Source: CAVQZC01 sp963718315 (GTDB lineage Bacteria; Actinomycetota; Thermoleophilia; Gaiellales; JAICJC01). From it: a DNA stretch of 64,000 nucleotides. Every line of letters starts with the position of its first letter. Within the stretch, counting starts at the first letter, position 1. Shown here piece after piece: positions 42,171 to 50,888 of the stretch. The DNA lies in the NCBI GenBank assembly GCA_963718315.1, contig CAVQZC010000012.1:434001-498000 (forward strand). The letters are read 5' to 3'. The position numbers and the translations under genes are program-made. The notes beneath the pieces are model-generated. The model was given only the letters and a program-made list of their open reading frames with translations. It had not been told where the DNA came from and did not search any database.

Positions 42171-43456
42171 GCGGCGGCCTTCGCCGCCCGCTTGTCGAGC
42201 GCCATCGTCACGATCCATGCCGCTGCCGTGGCAAGCACGGCCGCGGGCGTCGAATCGCCACCACCTCGACCGACCAGCAACTCGGCGAACAGCACCGGCG
42301 CGAACAGCAGCCTCGTCTGGCTCGCCATGCCCGCGGCTGCGCCGATCGCGATCGCGACCGTCGGGGACATGTCGAACCAGACCACCGGCAGGGACGCCAA
42401 CCCGCAGCCCAGGAAGATCGCCGGGAAGATCGGCCCGCCGCGGAATCCGCAGCCCAGGCTGATCGCGTACCCGATCCCCTTGCAGACGACAAGCACGAGC
42501 ACGAGCTTGGTCGAGTTCTCCGCGACAACAACCCCCACCGATGTCTGCCCGGAGAACAGGACGTCCTGGGAGTTGTCACCAAGCTCCCTGGCCAGCATTG
42601 CCAGCAGTCCGACCGCCAGCCCTCCCGTCGCCAGCAGCGGCAACATCCCGATGCCGCGGTCGCGGAGCCCGAGCACCGAGTGGCCGCCCCGCCTGATGCC
42701 TGCCAGGAGCAGCGCCGAGGCCAGCCCCACGACGATCGCGATCCCCAGGTCGCGGAAGCTGGTATTGGTGTACGCGGGGAGATCGGGCACGGTCAGCCCA
42801 TAGGTCGGGAGTCCGTGCCAGCTCCCCACGCCGATGAAGATCACGTAGCCACAGGCCGCCCCGACCAGTCCGGGCAGCAGCACCGGGGCCATCGCCGCCC
42901 CGAGGCCGACCGAGCCCTCCATCAGCAGCATCCCCGCCACCAGCGGGCCGCCGAACAGGGCTGAGATCGCCGAGAACGAGCCGGCGAGGGAGAGCACCTG
43001 GGTCGGTTTCTCCCCGGCCTTGGCCATCCGCGAGGCGACGACGCCGACCACCGACCCCAGCGCGATCACCGGCCCCTCGGGACCGAGCACGGCGCCGAAG
43101 GCGAGCGTGCCGATCGCCGCGAGCGCCACGCCCGGCGCGTACTCGGGAATCGTCGGTTTGGTCGACAGGCCTGCGAGCGGCTCGTGTCCGCCGTCACCCG
43201 GCAGCCACCGTCGCGCAATGAACACCAGCACAGCGCCGACCACCGGCAGCCCGATGACCAGGTACCAGGGCGGGACGGTATCGCCGAGGTGCTTGGGCAG
43301 TTCGGTCCAGAGCTGGTGTTCGATCGCGTGGACGGCGGCCAGGAACGCGGCCGCCACGAGCGCCGCCGGGATGCCGATCGCCGCGCCAAGCCCGACCAGT
43401 CGCAGGTAGGCCGGGCCGCCCAGCTGTTCGGAACCGCCTGCGGCGCCCTCCTGCAT
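42146..43456 (-). CDS. ClC-family chloride channel/antiporter
   Basis: A 436-aa membrane protein with about 10-12 helices. The ClC selectivity sequence GPEGP is present (AVLGPEGPVIALGSVVGVVA), along with IYGCGFRGGPIFPAIFLGCG-like GCGFRGGPIFPAIFLGCGLA, the second pore motif. The gating Glu is in GPEGP. It lacks the usual GSGIP and has ALFGGPLVAGMLLMEGS. May act as Cl-/H+ antiporter for acid or ion homeostasis. No obvious operon partner. Confidence 0.85.
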   Translation of the reverse strand: MQEGAAGGSEQLGGPAYLRLVGLGAAIGIPAALVAAAFLAAVHAIEHQLWTELPKHLGDTVPPWYLVIGLPVVGAVLVFIARRWLPGDGGHEPLAGLSTKPTIPEYAPGVALAAIGTLAFGAVLGPEGPVIALGSVVGVVASRMAKAGEKPTQVLSLAGSFSAISALFGGPLVAGMLLMEGSVGLGAAMAPVLLPGLVGAACGYVIFIGVGSWHGLPTYGLTVPDLPAYTNTSFRDLGIAIVVGLASALLLAGIRRGGHSVLGLRDRGIGMLPLLATGGLAVGLLAMLARELGDNSQDVLFSGQTSVGVVVAENSTKLVLVLVVCKGIGYAISLGCGFRGGPIFPAIFLGCGLASLPVVWFDMSPTVAIAIGAAAGMASQTRLLFAPVLFAELLVGRGGGDSTPAAVLATAAAWIVTMALDKRAAKAAAQSSSAPA

Positions 43457-43537
43457 CGGGCGAGGGTACCACCAGCAGCGGGTCCCCGGACGGCGGCCCC
43501 GGCCGTTCCTCGGGCCGGGGCCGCTGCGCCGCGGGCT

Positions 43538-43951
43538 CTAGTTGGCCGCGGGCGGGCTCTGAGCAGGACGCGCTCCGAACCCGGACTGCACGGCGGTGAC
43601 CGTGAAGGCGTCGTTCACCTTGACGGTGACGTACGACCCATCCGTCTTGCGCAGGTGGGCCTCGTACGGCGACCCGGCCGAATCGGTCTCGACGCGGATC
43701 ACCGTGGCGCCCGGGACCTTTGCGAGCGCCGCCGCCTTGACCTTCGCGGCGGTGGTGCCGGTGAGCAGCGTCTCGCCGGGCCCGTGGGCGACGGTCGCCG
43801 GGTTCGCCGGCCGCGCCGTCGCGGTGCTGATTCCCGGGGGACTGGTTGAGCTGGAGTGGGAGGCCGCCGAGGCGACCCCGGCGACTCCCACCGCAAGCCC
43901 CACCGCGACCGCTGCGGTCGCGACCCACCGTCGTGCACGTGTTCCGAACAT
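43538..43951 (-). CDS. Secreted PepSY-like protein
   Basis: A 137-aa protein with a Sec signal peptide (RWVATAAVAVGLAVGVAGVA SAAS), a low-complexity linker, then a PepSY-like segment (TTAAKVKAAALAKVPGATVI RVETDSAGSPYEAHLRKTDG SYVTVKVNDAFTV). PepSY domains are proposed to inhibit peptidases outside the membrane. AAGGAGG lies upstream of the ATG. Function otherwise unknown. Confidence 0.7.
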   Translation of the reverse strand: MFGTRARRWVATAAVAVGLAVGVAGVASAASHSSSTSPPGISTATARPANPATVAHGPGETLLTGTTAAKVKAAALAKVPGATVIRVETDSAGSPYEAHLRKTDGSYVTVKVNDAFTVTAVQSGFGARPAQSPPAAN

Positions 43952-44061
43952 CGTGATCCTCCTCCTTCGTGGCGCCCCGCATCGTGGCGGGGCCGGACAC
44001 CAACCACGATCGCGACCGCCCCTGTGGAAGGGCTGGAGGCGGGGTCAGGATTGGGTCCGAC

Positions 44062-44098
44062 TTGCACGACACCATCGGTGATGTCATACTGATGTCAT
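44062..44098 (+). promoter_or_regulatory. Promoter with overlapping direct repeats upstream of the RHH gene
   Basis: TTGCAC (44062-44067), 17-nt spacer, CATACT (44085-44090), then six bases to ATG 44097: a good sigma-70-type leaderless promoter. Two copies of TGATGTCAT (44079-44087 and 44090-44098) overlap the -10 and the start codon, spaced as expected for binding of a ribbon-helix-helix repressor. Confidence 0.55.
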
Positions 44099-44546
44099 GG
44101 AGATGTCGAACTTGACCCAAGCGATCGTCGAGGACGTCACGGCCACCGCGAGCCTGGGGGACGAGTCCCTGCAGGACGCCGCCGACCGGCTGAGCCGCAC
44201 GATCGCCGCAGCCGTGCGCACGCACGTGTTGGAAGCACTGGGGCAGGCGGCAATGGAGCTGAGCGAGCAGCTCGAGGGCAGCCACGTCGAGGTGCGGTTG
44301 ACCGGGAGCGACGCCGAGCTGATCGTCGTCAGGGACGAGCCAGACTGGCAAGCCCCCGGCGAGGACGACTCGAGCGCCCGCATCTCGCTGCGCCTCCCGG
44401 AGGCGCTCAAGGCGCGGGCGGAGGCGGCTGCCGCCGCCGACGGCGTCTCGACCAATGCCTGGCTCGTCCGAACCATCGCCGCCCGCCTCGACAACCCAGG
44501 CCGGCCACGGCCCGGGAACCGGCTGCGCGGTTTCGCACAGAGCTGA
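44097..44546 (+). CDS. Ribbon-helix-helix (HicB/Arc-like) protein
   Basis: A 149-aa protein. The N-terminal ~85 residues are helical and acidic with DAADRLSRTIAAAVRTHVLE; the C-terminal part SARISLRLPEALKARAEAAA AADGVSTNAWLVRTIAARLD is a ribbon-helix-helix DNA-binding fold as in Arc or HicB antitoxins. Its own promoter carries direct repeats, so autoregulation is likely. The next gene, 29 nt downstream, codes a DUF4097 protein and not a toxin, so this is probably a regulator rather than a toxin-antitoxin pair. Confidence 0.72.
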   Translation: MEMSNLTQAIVEDVTATASLGDESLQDAADRLSRTIAAAVRTHVLEALGQAAMELSEQLEGSHVEVRLTGSDAELIVVRDEPDWQAPGEDDSSARISLRLPEALKARAEAAAAADGVSTNAWLVRTIAARLDNPGRPRPGNRLRGFAQS

Positions 44547-44575
44547 CCGCGCCGGCCACACAAAAGGAGCACCGC

Positions 44576-45394
44576 ATGACCACGTACGAAACCCCCGGCA
44601 ACGTCCGCCTCGATCTGAGCGTCGCGGCCGGTGCGATCGAGCTGCACACCGAGGAGCGCGAGACGACCACGATCGAGCTCGAGCCGATGTCCGGCGACGC
44701 TCAGGAGCTGATCGACGCCACGGAGCCCGAGTGCAAGGAGGAATCCGGCGGGCACCGGGTGCGCGTCCACGTCCCCTCCGGCAGGAACCTGTGGCAGAAG
44801 CTGCGCCGCGACGGTGCGGTGCGGATCCGCGTGGTCGCCCCCACCGGTGCGTCGGTGGAGGCGGCGACCGCGGCGGCGGATGTGACGCTGTCCGGCACGC
44901 TGGGCGTCGTCGAGGTGAAGACGGCGTCAGGCGACCTCGCGGCAGCTAACGCGACCGCAGAGACGACCCGTCTGATGACCGCCAGCGGCGACATCCGGTT
45001 CGGCCGCAGCATCTCGAAGACCGACATCGGGTCGGCCAGCGGCGACATCACCGTCGGACAGACCGGCGGGTCGGCGGTCGCGAAGACGATGTCTGGCAAC
45101 GTCACCCTCGAGCAGGCGCAGGGCAACGTGCGGGCGTCGAGCATGTCCGGCGACGTCTTTCTGGGAGGGCTCAGCGAGGGCACCGTCGCCGCGAACTCGA
45201 TGTCCGGTGACGTCGTGATGGACGTTGTGCCGGGGGTGAGGGTCTGGATGGACCTGTCGACGCTCTCGGGCAACGCTCAGTCGGAGCTCGACCAGCGCGA
45301 CGACACCCAGGGCGATGCGCAGCTCAAGCTCACGGCGTCGTCGAAGAGCGGCGATGTCCGCGTCCGGCGGAGCCCACACCCGGCGGCGGTGTGA
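44576..45394 (+). CDS. DUF4097 beta-strand repeat protein
   Basis: A 272-aa beta-helix-like protein of the DUF4097 family, built from repeats of the type T(A/S)SGDI: VKTASGDLAAANATAETTRL MTASGDIRFG..., SASGDITVGQ, TMSGNVTLEQ, SMSGDVFLGG and so on. No signal peptide or transmembrane segment, unlike many family members attached to membranes. Function unknown. Strong SD (AAAAGGAGC) before ATG 44576; translated with the RHH regulator and overlapping the next hydrolase gene. Confidence 0.82.
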   Translation: MTTYETPGNVRLDLSVAAGAIELHTEERETTTIELEPMSGDAQELIDATEPECKEESGGHRVRVHVPSGRNLWQKLRRDGAVRIRVVAPTGASVEAATAAADVTLSGTLGVVEVKTASGDLAAANATAETTRLMTASGDIRFGRSISKTDIGSASGDITVGQTGGSAVAKTMSGNVTLEQAQGNVRASSMSGDVFLGGLSEGTVAANSMSGDVVMDVVPGVRVWMDLSTLSGNAQSELDQRDDTQGDAQLKLTASSKSGDVRVRRSPHPAAV

Positions 45395-46182
45395 CCCCGG
45401 AGTGGCACACCCTCGAGCGCTCGGGCTGCTCCCTGCGCTGCGTTGACTACGGCGGCAACGGCCGGCCGGTCGTGCTCCTGCATGGGCTGGCCGGCTACGG
45501 CCGCGAGTGGGACGAGACTGCCTCATGGCTCGTGGCGGGCCACCGCACAGTCGCCCCCGACCAGCGCGGCCACGGCGGCAGCGAGCGTCACCCATCCGAC
45601 CTCTCGCGGGCTGCGTTCGTCGCGGACGTCGAAGCGTGGATCGACGCCCTCCGGCTGGGGCCGGTGATCCTGGTCGGCCAGTCGCTCGGAGCGCACACCG
45701 CATTCCTGACTGCCGCCCGCAGGCCCGACCTCGTCACCGCCCTGGTGGTTGCGGAGGCAACGCCCGAGGCTGACCCCGGCGCGCCTGCGGGCGCCGGTCG
45801 GTGGCTCGAATCCTGGCCCGCGCCCTTCGCCTCACGGGAGGAGGCGGTCGCCTACTTCGGCGGCGATACCCTGTGGGCGCAGGCCTGGGCCGCCGGGCTC
45901 GAGGAGCGCGTTGACGGCCTCTGGCCCGCGTTTGAGATTCCGGCGATGATCGCGGCGCTCGACGAGACCAGCCGTGTCTCCTACTGGGAGGACTGGGCGC
46001 AGATCCGGTGCCCCGTGCTGGTCGTGCGGGCGGCAGGGGGCGAGGGCTGCCCGAAGCACTACGAGCGGATGACACAGCTGCTCTCCGGCTCGCGGCTGGT
46101 CGAGATCCCCGACGCGGGTCATGACGTCCACCTCGATCAGCCTGCCCTCTGGCGCGCCGCGGTCGAGGAGTTCCTCGCCTAA
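45391..46182 (+). CDS. Alpha/beta-fold hydrolase
   Basis: A 263-aa cytoplasmic hydrolase: VVLLHGLAGYGREWDETASW (oxyanion region), nucleophile Ser in ILVGQSLGAHTAFLTAA, and His in EIPDAGHDVHLDQP near the C-terminus. GTG start overlaps the DUF4097 stop by four nt, so the RHH, DUF4097 and hydrolase genes form one operon. Substrate unknown; the family includes esterases, dehalogenases and lactonases. Converges with the MetE-like gene, overlapping it by four nt. Confidence 0.82.
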   Translation: MTPEWHTLERSGCSLRCVDYGGNGRPVVLLHGLAGYGREWDETASWLVAGHRTVAPDQRGHGGSERHPSDLSRAAFVADVEAWIDALRLGPVILVGQSLGAHTAFLTAARRPDLVTALVVAEATPEADPGAPAGAGRWLESWPAPFASREEAVAYFGGDTLWAQAWAAGLEERVDGLWPAFEIPAMIAALDETSRVSYWEDWAQIRCPVLVVRAAGGEGCPKHYERMTQLLSGSRLVEIPDAGHDVHLDQPALWRAAVEEFLA

Positions 46183-47297
46183 CCCCAGACTTCGTCGGCG
46201 GTCTCGACGATCAGCCGCAGCTTCGCGATCTCCTCGTCGATGGTCAGCGCGTTGCCCTCGACGGTCGACGAGAACCCGCACTGCGGCGACAGGCAGAGCT
46301 GATCGACGGGCACGTACCGCGAGGCCTCCTCGATCCGCCGCTTGAGGTCGTCCTTGGCCTCCAGCGCACCTCGCTTGGTGGTGACGAGACCGAGCACGAC
46401 CTGCTTTCCGGGAGGCACGAACCGCAGCGGCTCGAACCCCCCTGAGCGGGCGTCGTCGTACTCCAGGAAGAAGCCGTCCACGTCCAGCTCGCCGAACAGC
46501 GCCTCGGCGACGAAGTCGTAGCCGCCCTCGGCGGCCCACGAGGAGCGGAAGTTGCCGCGGCACATGTGCGTCGTCACGGCCATCCCTTCAGGCCGCCCGG
46601 CCAGCGCCTCGTTGATGTGCCGGATGTAGGAGACGTGCTGGCGGTCGGGATCGCCGCCGATGCTCTTCACGTACGCGCGCTGCTGGGGATCGTTGAGGTA
46701 TGCCAGGCTGGTGTCGTCGAACTGGAGGTAGCGGCAGCCAAGCGCGGCCACGCCCTTCACCTGCTGCCGGTATGCCGCGGTCAGGTCGGCCCAGAACGCG
46801 TCCAGGTCGGGGTACACGTCGGGATCGATCGACGCCCGCCCGCCTCGGTAGTGCAGCATGCTCGGCGAGGGGATCGTCAGCTTCGGCGTTGCGTCGGTGG
46901 CGACGTCGCGCAGGAACGTGAACGCGTCGGCGAAGATCGTCTGCGGCAGCCCGACGGGAGCGTCCACGCGGAGCGCGGCGGGCGTGAACTCGATGGTGCC
47001 CTGCTCGTTGCGAAACTCGACCTTGAGCTCTCCCGGCGCCGTGCTGACGCCGCCCAGCTGGTAGATGAAGTCCATGTGCCACGAGCTGCGGCGAAACTCG
47101 CCGTCGGTGGCCGACCGCAGGCCGACGTCGTGTTGCATCCGCACGACCTCGCGGATCGCGTCGTCCTCGGCCGCACGCAGCTGGTCGGCGGAGGTCCGTC
47201 CGCCGGCGTGCTCGGCCCTTGCCTCGAGCAGGCGGGGCGGACGCAGCAGGCTTCCAACGTGGTCTGCCCGAAACGGCGGGGTGTCGCGCAGCGCCAT
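46179..47297 (-). CDS. MetE C-terminal-like methyltransferase family protein
   Basis: A 372-aa TIM-barrel protein of the cobalamin-independent methionine synthase C-terminal family (YxjG/YxjH-like). FRADHVGSLLRPPRLLEARA at the start, YLQFDDTSLAYLND for the substrate site, HMCRGNFRSSW and LCLSPQCGFSS carry the His and Cys expected to bind zinc (H-x-C and the C-terminal Cys). Likely role: a methyl or other C1 transfer to a thiol; exact donor unknown. Not adjacent to the folate genes. Confidence 0.8.
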   Translation of the reverse strand: MALRDTPPFRADHVGSLLRPPRLLEARAEHAGGRTSADQLRAAEDDAIREVVRMQHDVGLRSATDGEFRRSSWHMDFIYQLGGVSTAPGELKVEFRNEQGTIEFTPAALRVDAPVGLPQTIFADAFTFLRDVATDATPKLTIPSPSMLHYRGGRASIDPDVYPDLDAFWADLTAAYRQQVKGVAALGCRYLQFDDTSLAYLNDPQQRAYVKSIGGDPDRQHVSYIRHINEALAGRPEGMAVTTHMCRGNFRSSWAAEGGYDFVAEALFGELDVDGFFLEYDDARSGGFEPLRFVPPGKQVVLGLVTTKRGALEAKDDLKRRIEEASRYVPVDQLCLSPQCGFSSTVEGNALTIDEEIAKLRLIVETADEVWG

Positions 47298-47307
47298 CGG
47301 CCAGAGG

Positions 47308-48279
47308 TTACCCAGCGCGCGGCGCCGCCGCGAACCGGTCGCTCGCCCGTATCAACTCGGAGGTCAGCGCCGGATTGCGGCTGTGGCCGGCATCGTCGAC
47401 GATCACCATTTCCGAGCTCGGCCAGCGGCGGTGCAGCTCCCAGGCGTTGCCGATCGGAGCCTGCAGGTCGTAGCGCCCGTTGACCAGCACCGCGGGGATC
47501 CCCGCCAGCCGGTCGATGTCCCGCAACAGGACCCCGTCCTCCAGAAACTCGTCGTGGGCGATGTAGTGGGTCACCAGGCGCGCAAAGCCCAGGGCGAAGA
47601 CAGGGTCGGCGAACCGCTCGGCGAGCCCCGTGACCGGGGGCCAGTCCGGCGTTGCCGACTCCCACATGCTCCACTCGAACGCGGCCCCATCGCGCACCGC
47701 CGGCTCCGGATCGGACAACAGCCGCCGATAGTCCTCCACCACGTCGCCGGTGCGCCGCTCCGGCGGCACCGCATCGCACAGGCGGGCCCACTGTGCGGGG
47801 AAGAGCGGCGAGACGCCGCCGCGGAACAGCCAGTCGGCCTCGGAGCGCCGGCCGGTGGTGACGCCGGTCAGGATCATCTCGCTGACCCGGGCCGGAAACG
47901 CCTCGGCGTAGGCCAGGGCGAGCGTGCTCCCCCACGATCCGCCTTGCAACAGCCAACGGTCGACGCCCAGGTGCTGACGCAACCGCTCCATGTCGGCCAC
48001 CAGGTTCTGCGTGGTGTTGTCCGTCAGGTCGGTAGCCGGATCGCCGGCATGCGGCGTGCTGCGGCCGCAGCCCCGCTGGTCGAACAGGATGATCCGGTAC
48101 GCCGCCGGGTCGAACCCGCGCCGGTGCCCCGGCGTACATCCCGACCCCGGGCCGCCGTGGACGACGACGGCCGGCTTCCCGTCCGGCGAGCCGCATGTCT
48201 CCCAGTACACCTCCGTGCCCGGGGCAACCTCCAGCATGCCCTGGTCGTAGGGCTCGATCTCCGGATAGCGCGGTGTCAG
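47308..48279 (-). CDS. pip: Prolyl aminopeptidase
   Basis: A 323-aa S33 peptidase releasing N-terminal proline. YPEIEPYDQGMLEVAPGTEV, VVVHGGPGSGC (oxyanion HGGPG), nucleophile in LLQGGSWGSTLALAYAEAFP, and NGRYDLQAP / DDAGHSRN carry the triad. The family begins close to YPEIEPYDQG, but no ATG, GTG or TTG lies there: CTG 48279, overlapping the upstream TGA as CTGA, is the likely start; ATG 48237 would cut into the conserved region. A real ATG/GTG may have been lost to a sequence error. Confidence 0.82.
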   Translation of the reverse strand: MTPRYPEIEPYDQGMLEVAPGTEVYWETCGSPDGKPAVVVHGGPGSGCTPGHRRGFDPAAYRIILFDQRGCGRSTPHAGDPATDLTDNTTQNLVADMERLRQHLGVDRWLLQGGSWGSTLALAYAEAFPARVSEMILTGVTTGRRSEADWLFRGGVSPLFPAQWARLCDAVPPERRTGDVVEDYRRLLSDPEPAVRDGAAFEWSMWESATPDWPPVTGLAERFADPVFALGFARLVTHYIAHDEFLEDGVLLRDIDRLAGIPAVLVNGRYDLQAPIGNAWELHRRWPSSEMVIVDDAGHSRNPALTSELIRASDRFAAAPRAG

Positions 48280-48606
48280 CTCGTGAACGTGCGTACGACG
48301 AGCGTAGCGGTCTGCTTGACCAGCGTCACGCTGCCCGTGTCGAACTCGGCCTTCAGGGAGCCGGAGAGCGTGCCGCTGTAGTCCGGCTCGTCGAAGGTGT
48401 GCGTCCTGCCCTTGTACACGCACGAGGTGCCGGTGATCTTCGTCGGCTACCCCCGTCGAGATAGATGAAAACCGCGCAAGCTTACGGTGTACCAATCTTC
48501 CTTGCAACCGAGCCGGCGCGGTGTGTGACGTCTCGTACTTGACGGCCACGGAGAACCCGCGGACGATGGGTGCAGGGCTCCGGCAAGGTTCCCGGCCAGG
48601 CGGCAC
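48276..48606 (-). pseudogene. Small unidentified ORF in two frames, upstream of pip
   Basis: Codon-biased sequence runs in one frame (FSVAVKYETSHTAPARLQ, down to about 48440) and then in the next (KITGTSCVYKGRTHTFDEPD, ending TGA 48278-48276). Dropping one base near 48440 joins them (SISTGVPTKITGTS). The protein is rich in beta-forming residues and resembles no family known to me. Its stop overlaps the putative CTG start of pip, so it may be the first gene of that transcript. The rest of the 410-nt stretch up to efeO holds only the iron-box palindrome. Confidence 0.35.
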
Positions 48607-48619
48607 GGCCTGCGGGAGG

Positions 48620-48635
48620 CTTAGGGTACCCTAAG
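48620..48635. promoter_or_regulatory. Iron-box-like palindrome upstream of efeO
   Basis: CTTAGGGTACCCTAAG, a perfect 16-bp palindrome, 54 nt before the efeO start. It resembles the half-sites of DtxR/IdeR boxes (TTAGG...CCTAA) and recurs upstream of efeU at 53163-53180. Expected role: iron-dependent repression of efeO-efeB. Confidence 0.6.
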
Positions 48636-48689
48636 AGCAGCGCCTCCGCCCCCGCAGTCCGGCGCGCTGCGAAGCGAGGTGAACGATCA

Positions 48690-50888
48690 GTGAGCGGTCC
48701 GCTCCGCTGGGCAATGTCGACGATTGCACTGCCATGCTTGGTCTTTGCGCTGAGCGGTTGCAGCACGGCCTCATCCAGTACCTCGCAGAAGCCACTGCCG
48801 ACGCAGCGGGCCGTTTGCCGGCCGGCGCTGAAGACGCTGTCGCTGCACGGTTCCGGCAAGGCGGTCGTGACGACGGCCGCCGTGATCGCGAAGGTCGGCG
48901 CTCTCAGCGAGGTATCGATCGGCGGGGGGTACCTGGTGTACTCGATGGTCGAGGTCGAGAACGGCGGAGGGGCGGTCTTCGAGCAGAAGCTCCCCAACGG
49001 CAAGGCGACGCCCTTGAAGACTCCGGGGGTGGTCATCCCCGACGGGCTGACGTCCGGCCCGCGCGGCGTCTACGTCATCACCGGCATCGCCGAGAAGGAC
49101 GTCCTGCTCGTCCCTCACCACAACGACAGGCCGTCGAAGGTCGTACTGCGAAACCTGGTCGCCCCGCTCTCGACCTACGGCGACTCGTTCGCCTACGTGA
49201 CGATCGGCAAGAGCAACGTGCGCACCATCGGCGTGATGAACATGCGCACCGGCAAGACGCACGTGTACGCCCACGTCCCCTCGTGCGCCAGCGGGAAGTG
49301 CTCCCGGATCGACCAGGTCGAGCTGACCCAGAACGCCGTCGTCTGGGACGAGGGCGCAATCGGCACACAGCCGTCGTACCTGCTCTACCAGCCGCGGGAC
49401 GGCGGCCGGCCCAGCAAGCTGGAGATCACCGGTGACGAGCAGCCGGACCTGGTCGGCGCCAAGGGCCCGATCCCCTTCCGGCGGCTGGGGTGTGACTGGC
49501 AGATGTGGAACGGCACGACAACCAGCCACGCCCCCTACCAGGTACCCAACCCGGGCCAGCTTCTGCAGGTCGACGACGGGACGTGGTACGCGACGCTGGG
49601 CGGTCAGGGCCAGCAGGTCGTCGCCCACGGCAAGCACAACCTGCTGCTGGACGAGGGCGGCCGCGTCGCCCAGGGCGGAGTCGCCCTGTTCGGGGGGTTC
49701 GCCCTCAACGGCAACCTGGCGGCCATCGGCTGGAACGTATTCGGGCCCCGGCACGGACCCACCGCCTCCTTGAGGGTGGGCGGTGCCAGCACGACGCCGA
49801 CGTCGTCTCCCGAGAGCCGCGCGGCGGTTGCCAAGTACCGCCGATTCGTGGCGCAGCAGGCCGACCTTCTGCTCCAGCGGACGACGGTGTTCAAGAACGC
49901 GCTCGATGCGGGCAACCTGAAGCTGGCAAAGCAGCTCTATCCGTGGACCCGGGAGCCGTACGAGCGCATCGAGCCGGTCGCCGAGACCTTCGGCAACATC
50001 GATCCGCTGGTCGACGGCCGCGTCGACACGGTGCCGGTCGGAAGGTTCGTCGGATTCCACCGGATCGAGCAGATCCTCTGGCAGCAGAACACCACACAGG
50101 GCACGAAGCCGCTTGCCGCCCAGCTGCTTGCCAACGTCCGGAGGCTGAACGGCCTCGTCAAGTCGCTGCCGCTGCAGCCGGCGCAGATCGCAAACGGAGC
50201 GAAGGCACTCCTCGACGAGGTGGCCACCTCGAAGATCACGGGCGAGGAGGATCGCTACTCGCACACCGACCTGTGGGACTTCCGGGCCAACGTCGAGGGA
50301 TCGCAGATCGCCGTCGACGATCTGTCCAGCATGCTGAAGCGGCGCAACCCGGGCCTGCTGTCGCAGATCAACCGCCGCTTCGCCGACGTCGAGAAGGCGC
50401 TCAAGCCGTACCGCCGCGGGTCCGGCTACGTGTACTACACACAGCTCACGCCCGACGACACGCGAAACCTGTCAGCCGCGATCGAGGCCGTCACCGAACC
50501 CGTCGCCAACGTGGCAAGCGTGGTGCTGGAGCCGGTCAAGGGTGGCGGCCCGGTGCAGGTTGTACACGCGCAGATCACTGCCAAGGGCTGCGTCCCGGCG
50601 GATATGCACCTGCATGCCGGGCCGGTGACGTTCAAGGTCACCAGCCACGTGCCCAATAGCAAGCTCCCCGAGTATGAGGTCTCGCGCGCCGACACCTCGT
50701 TGCGGTTGGCCGAGGTCGAGCGCCTGAAGCAGGGCCAGACGGCGTCGATCTCGCTGAACCTGGAGCCCGGGCCGTATCGCATCTACTGCGGCCGCACACC
50801 GTACGGGCAGCTGAAGAATCCCAACCTCGGAGATCAGAACGAGCACGAGGATCCCGCATTCGCGGTGATCCGCCTGGTGAAGCTGTGA
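48690..50888 (+). CDS. efeO: EfeO-like iron uptake lipoprotein with propeller, M75 and C-terminal cupredoxin domains
   Basis: A 732-aa exported lipoprotein (signal with lipobox LVFALSGC, mature Cys about 24). About residues 60-370 show repeated beta-propeller-like strands, then the M75/imelysin domain with H457-x-x-E (HRIEQ) and EDRYSHTDLWDFRANVEGSQ, then a cupredoxin-like domain (about 620-732) with C634 and C700 (YRIYCG). In classical EfeO the cupredoxin is N-terminal, so the order here is changed and a propeller added. Likely role: ferrous/ferric handling in the cell envelope, feeding the FTR1 permease. GTG start with GAGGTGA upstream; overlaps efeB. Confidence 0.82.
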   Translation: MSGPLRWAMSTIALPCLVFALSGCSTASSSTSQKPLPTQRAVCRPALKTLSLHGSGKAVVTTAAVIAKVGALSEVSIGGGYLVYSMVEVENGGGAVFEQKLPNGKATPLKTPGVVIPDGLTSGPRGVYVITGIAEKDVLLVPHHNDRPSKVVLRNLVAPLSTYGDSFAYVTIGKSNVRTIGVMNMRTGKTHVYAHVPSCASGKCSRIDQVELTQNAVVWDEGAIGTQPSYLLYQPRDGGRPSKLEITGDEQPDLVGAKGPIPFRRLGCDWQMWNGTTTSHAPYQVPNPGQLLQVDDGTWYATLGGQGQQVVAHGKHNLLLDEGGRVAQGGVALFGGFALNGNLAAIGWNVFGPRHGPTASLRVGGASTTPTSSPESRAAVAKYRRFVAQQADLLLQRTTVFKNALDAGNLKLAKQLYPWTREPYERIEPVAETFGNIDPLVDGRVDTVPVGRFVGFHRIEQILWQQNTTQGTKPLAAQLLANVRRLNGLVKSLPLQPAQIANGAKALLDEVATSKITGEEDRYSHTDLWDFRANVEGSQIAVDDLSSMLKRRNPGLLSQINRRFADVEKALKPYRRGSGYVYYTQLTPDDTRNLSAAIEAVTEPVANVASVVLEPVKGGGPVQVVHAQITAKGCVPADMHLHAGPVTFKVTSHVPNSKLPEYEVSRADTSLRLAEVERLKQGQTASISLNLEPGPYRIYCGRTPYGQLKNPNLGDQNEHEDPAFAVIRLVKL

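Noticed and set aside
44097..45394. RHH protein plus partner as a toxin-antitoxin pair
   Set aside because: The partner is a DUF4097 beta-repeat protein and no toxin-like small ORF is next to it.
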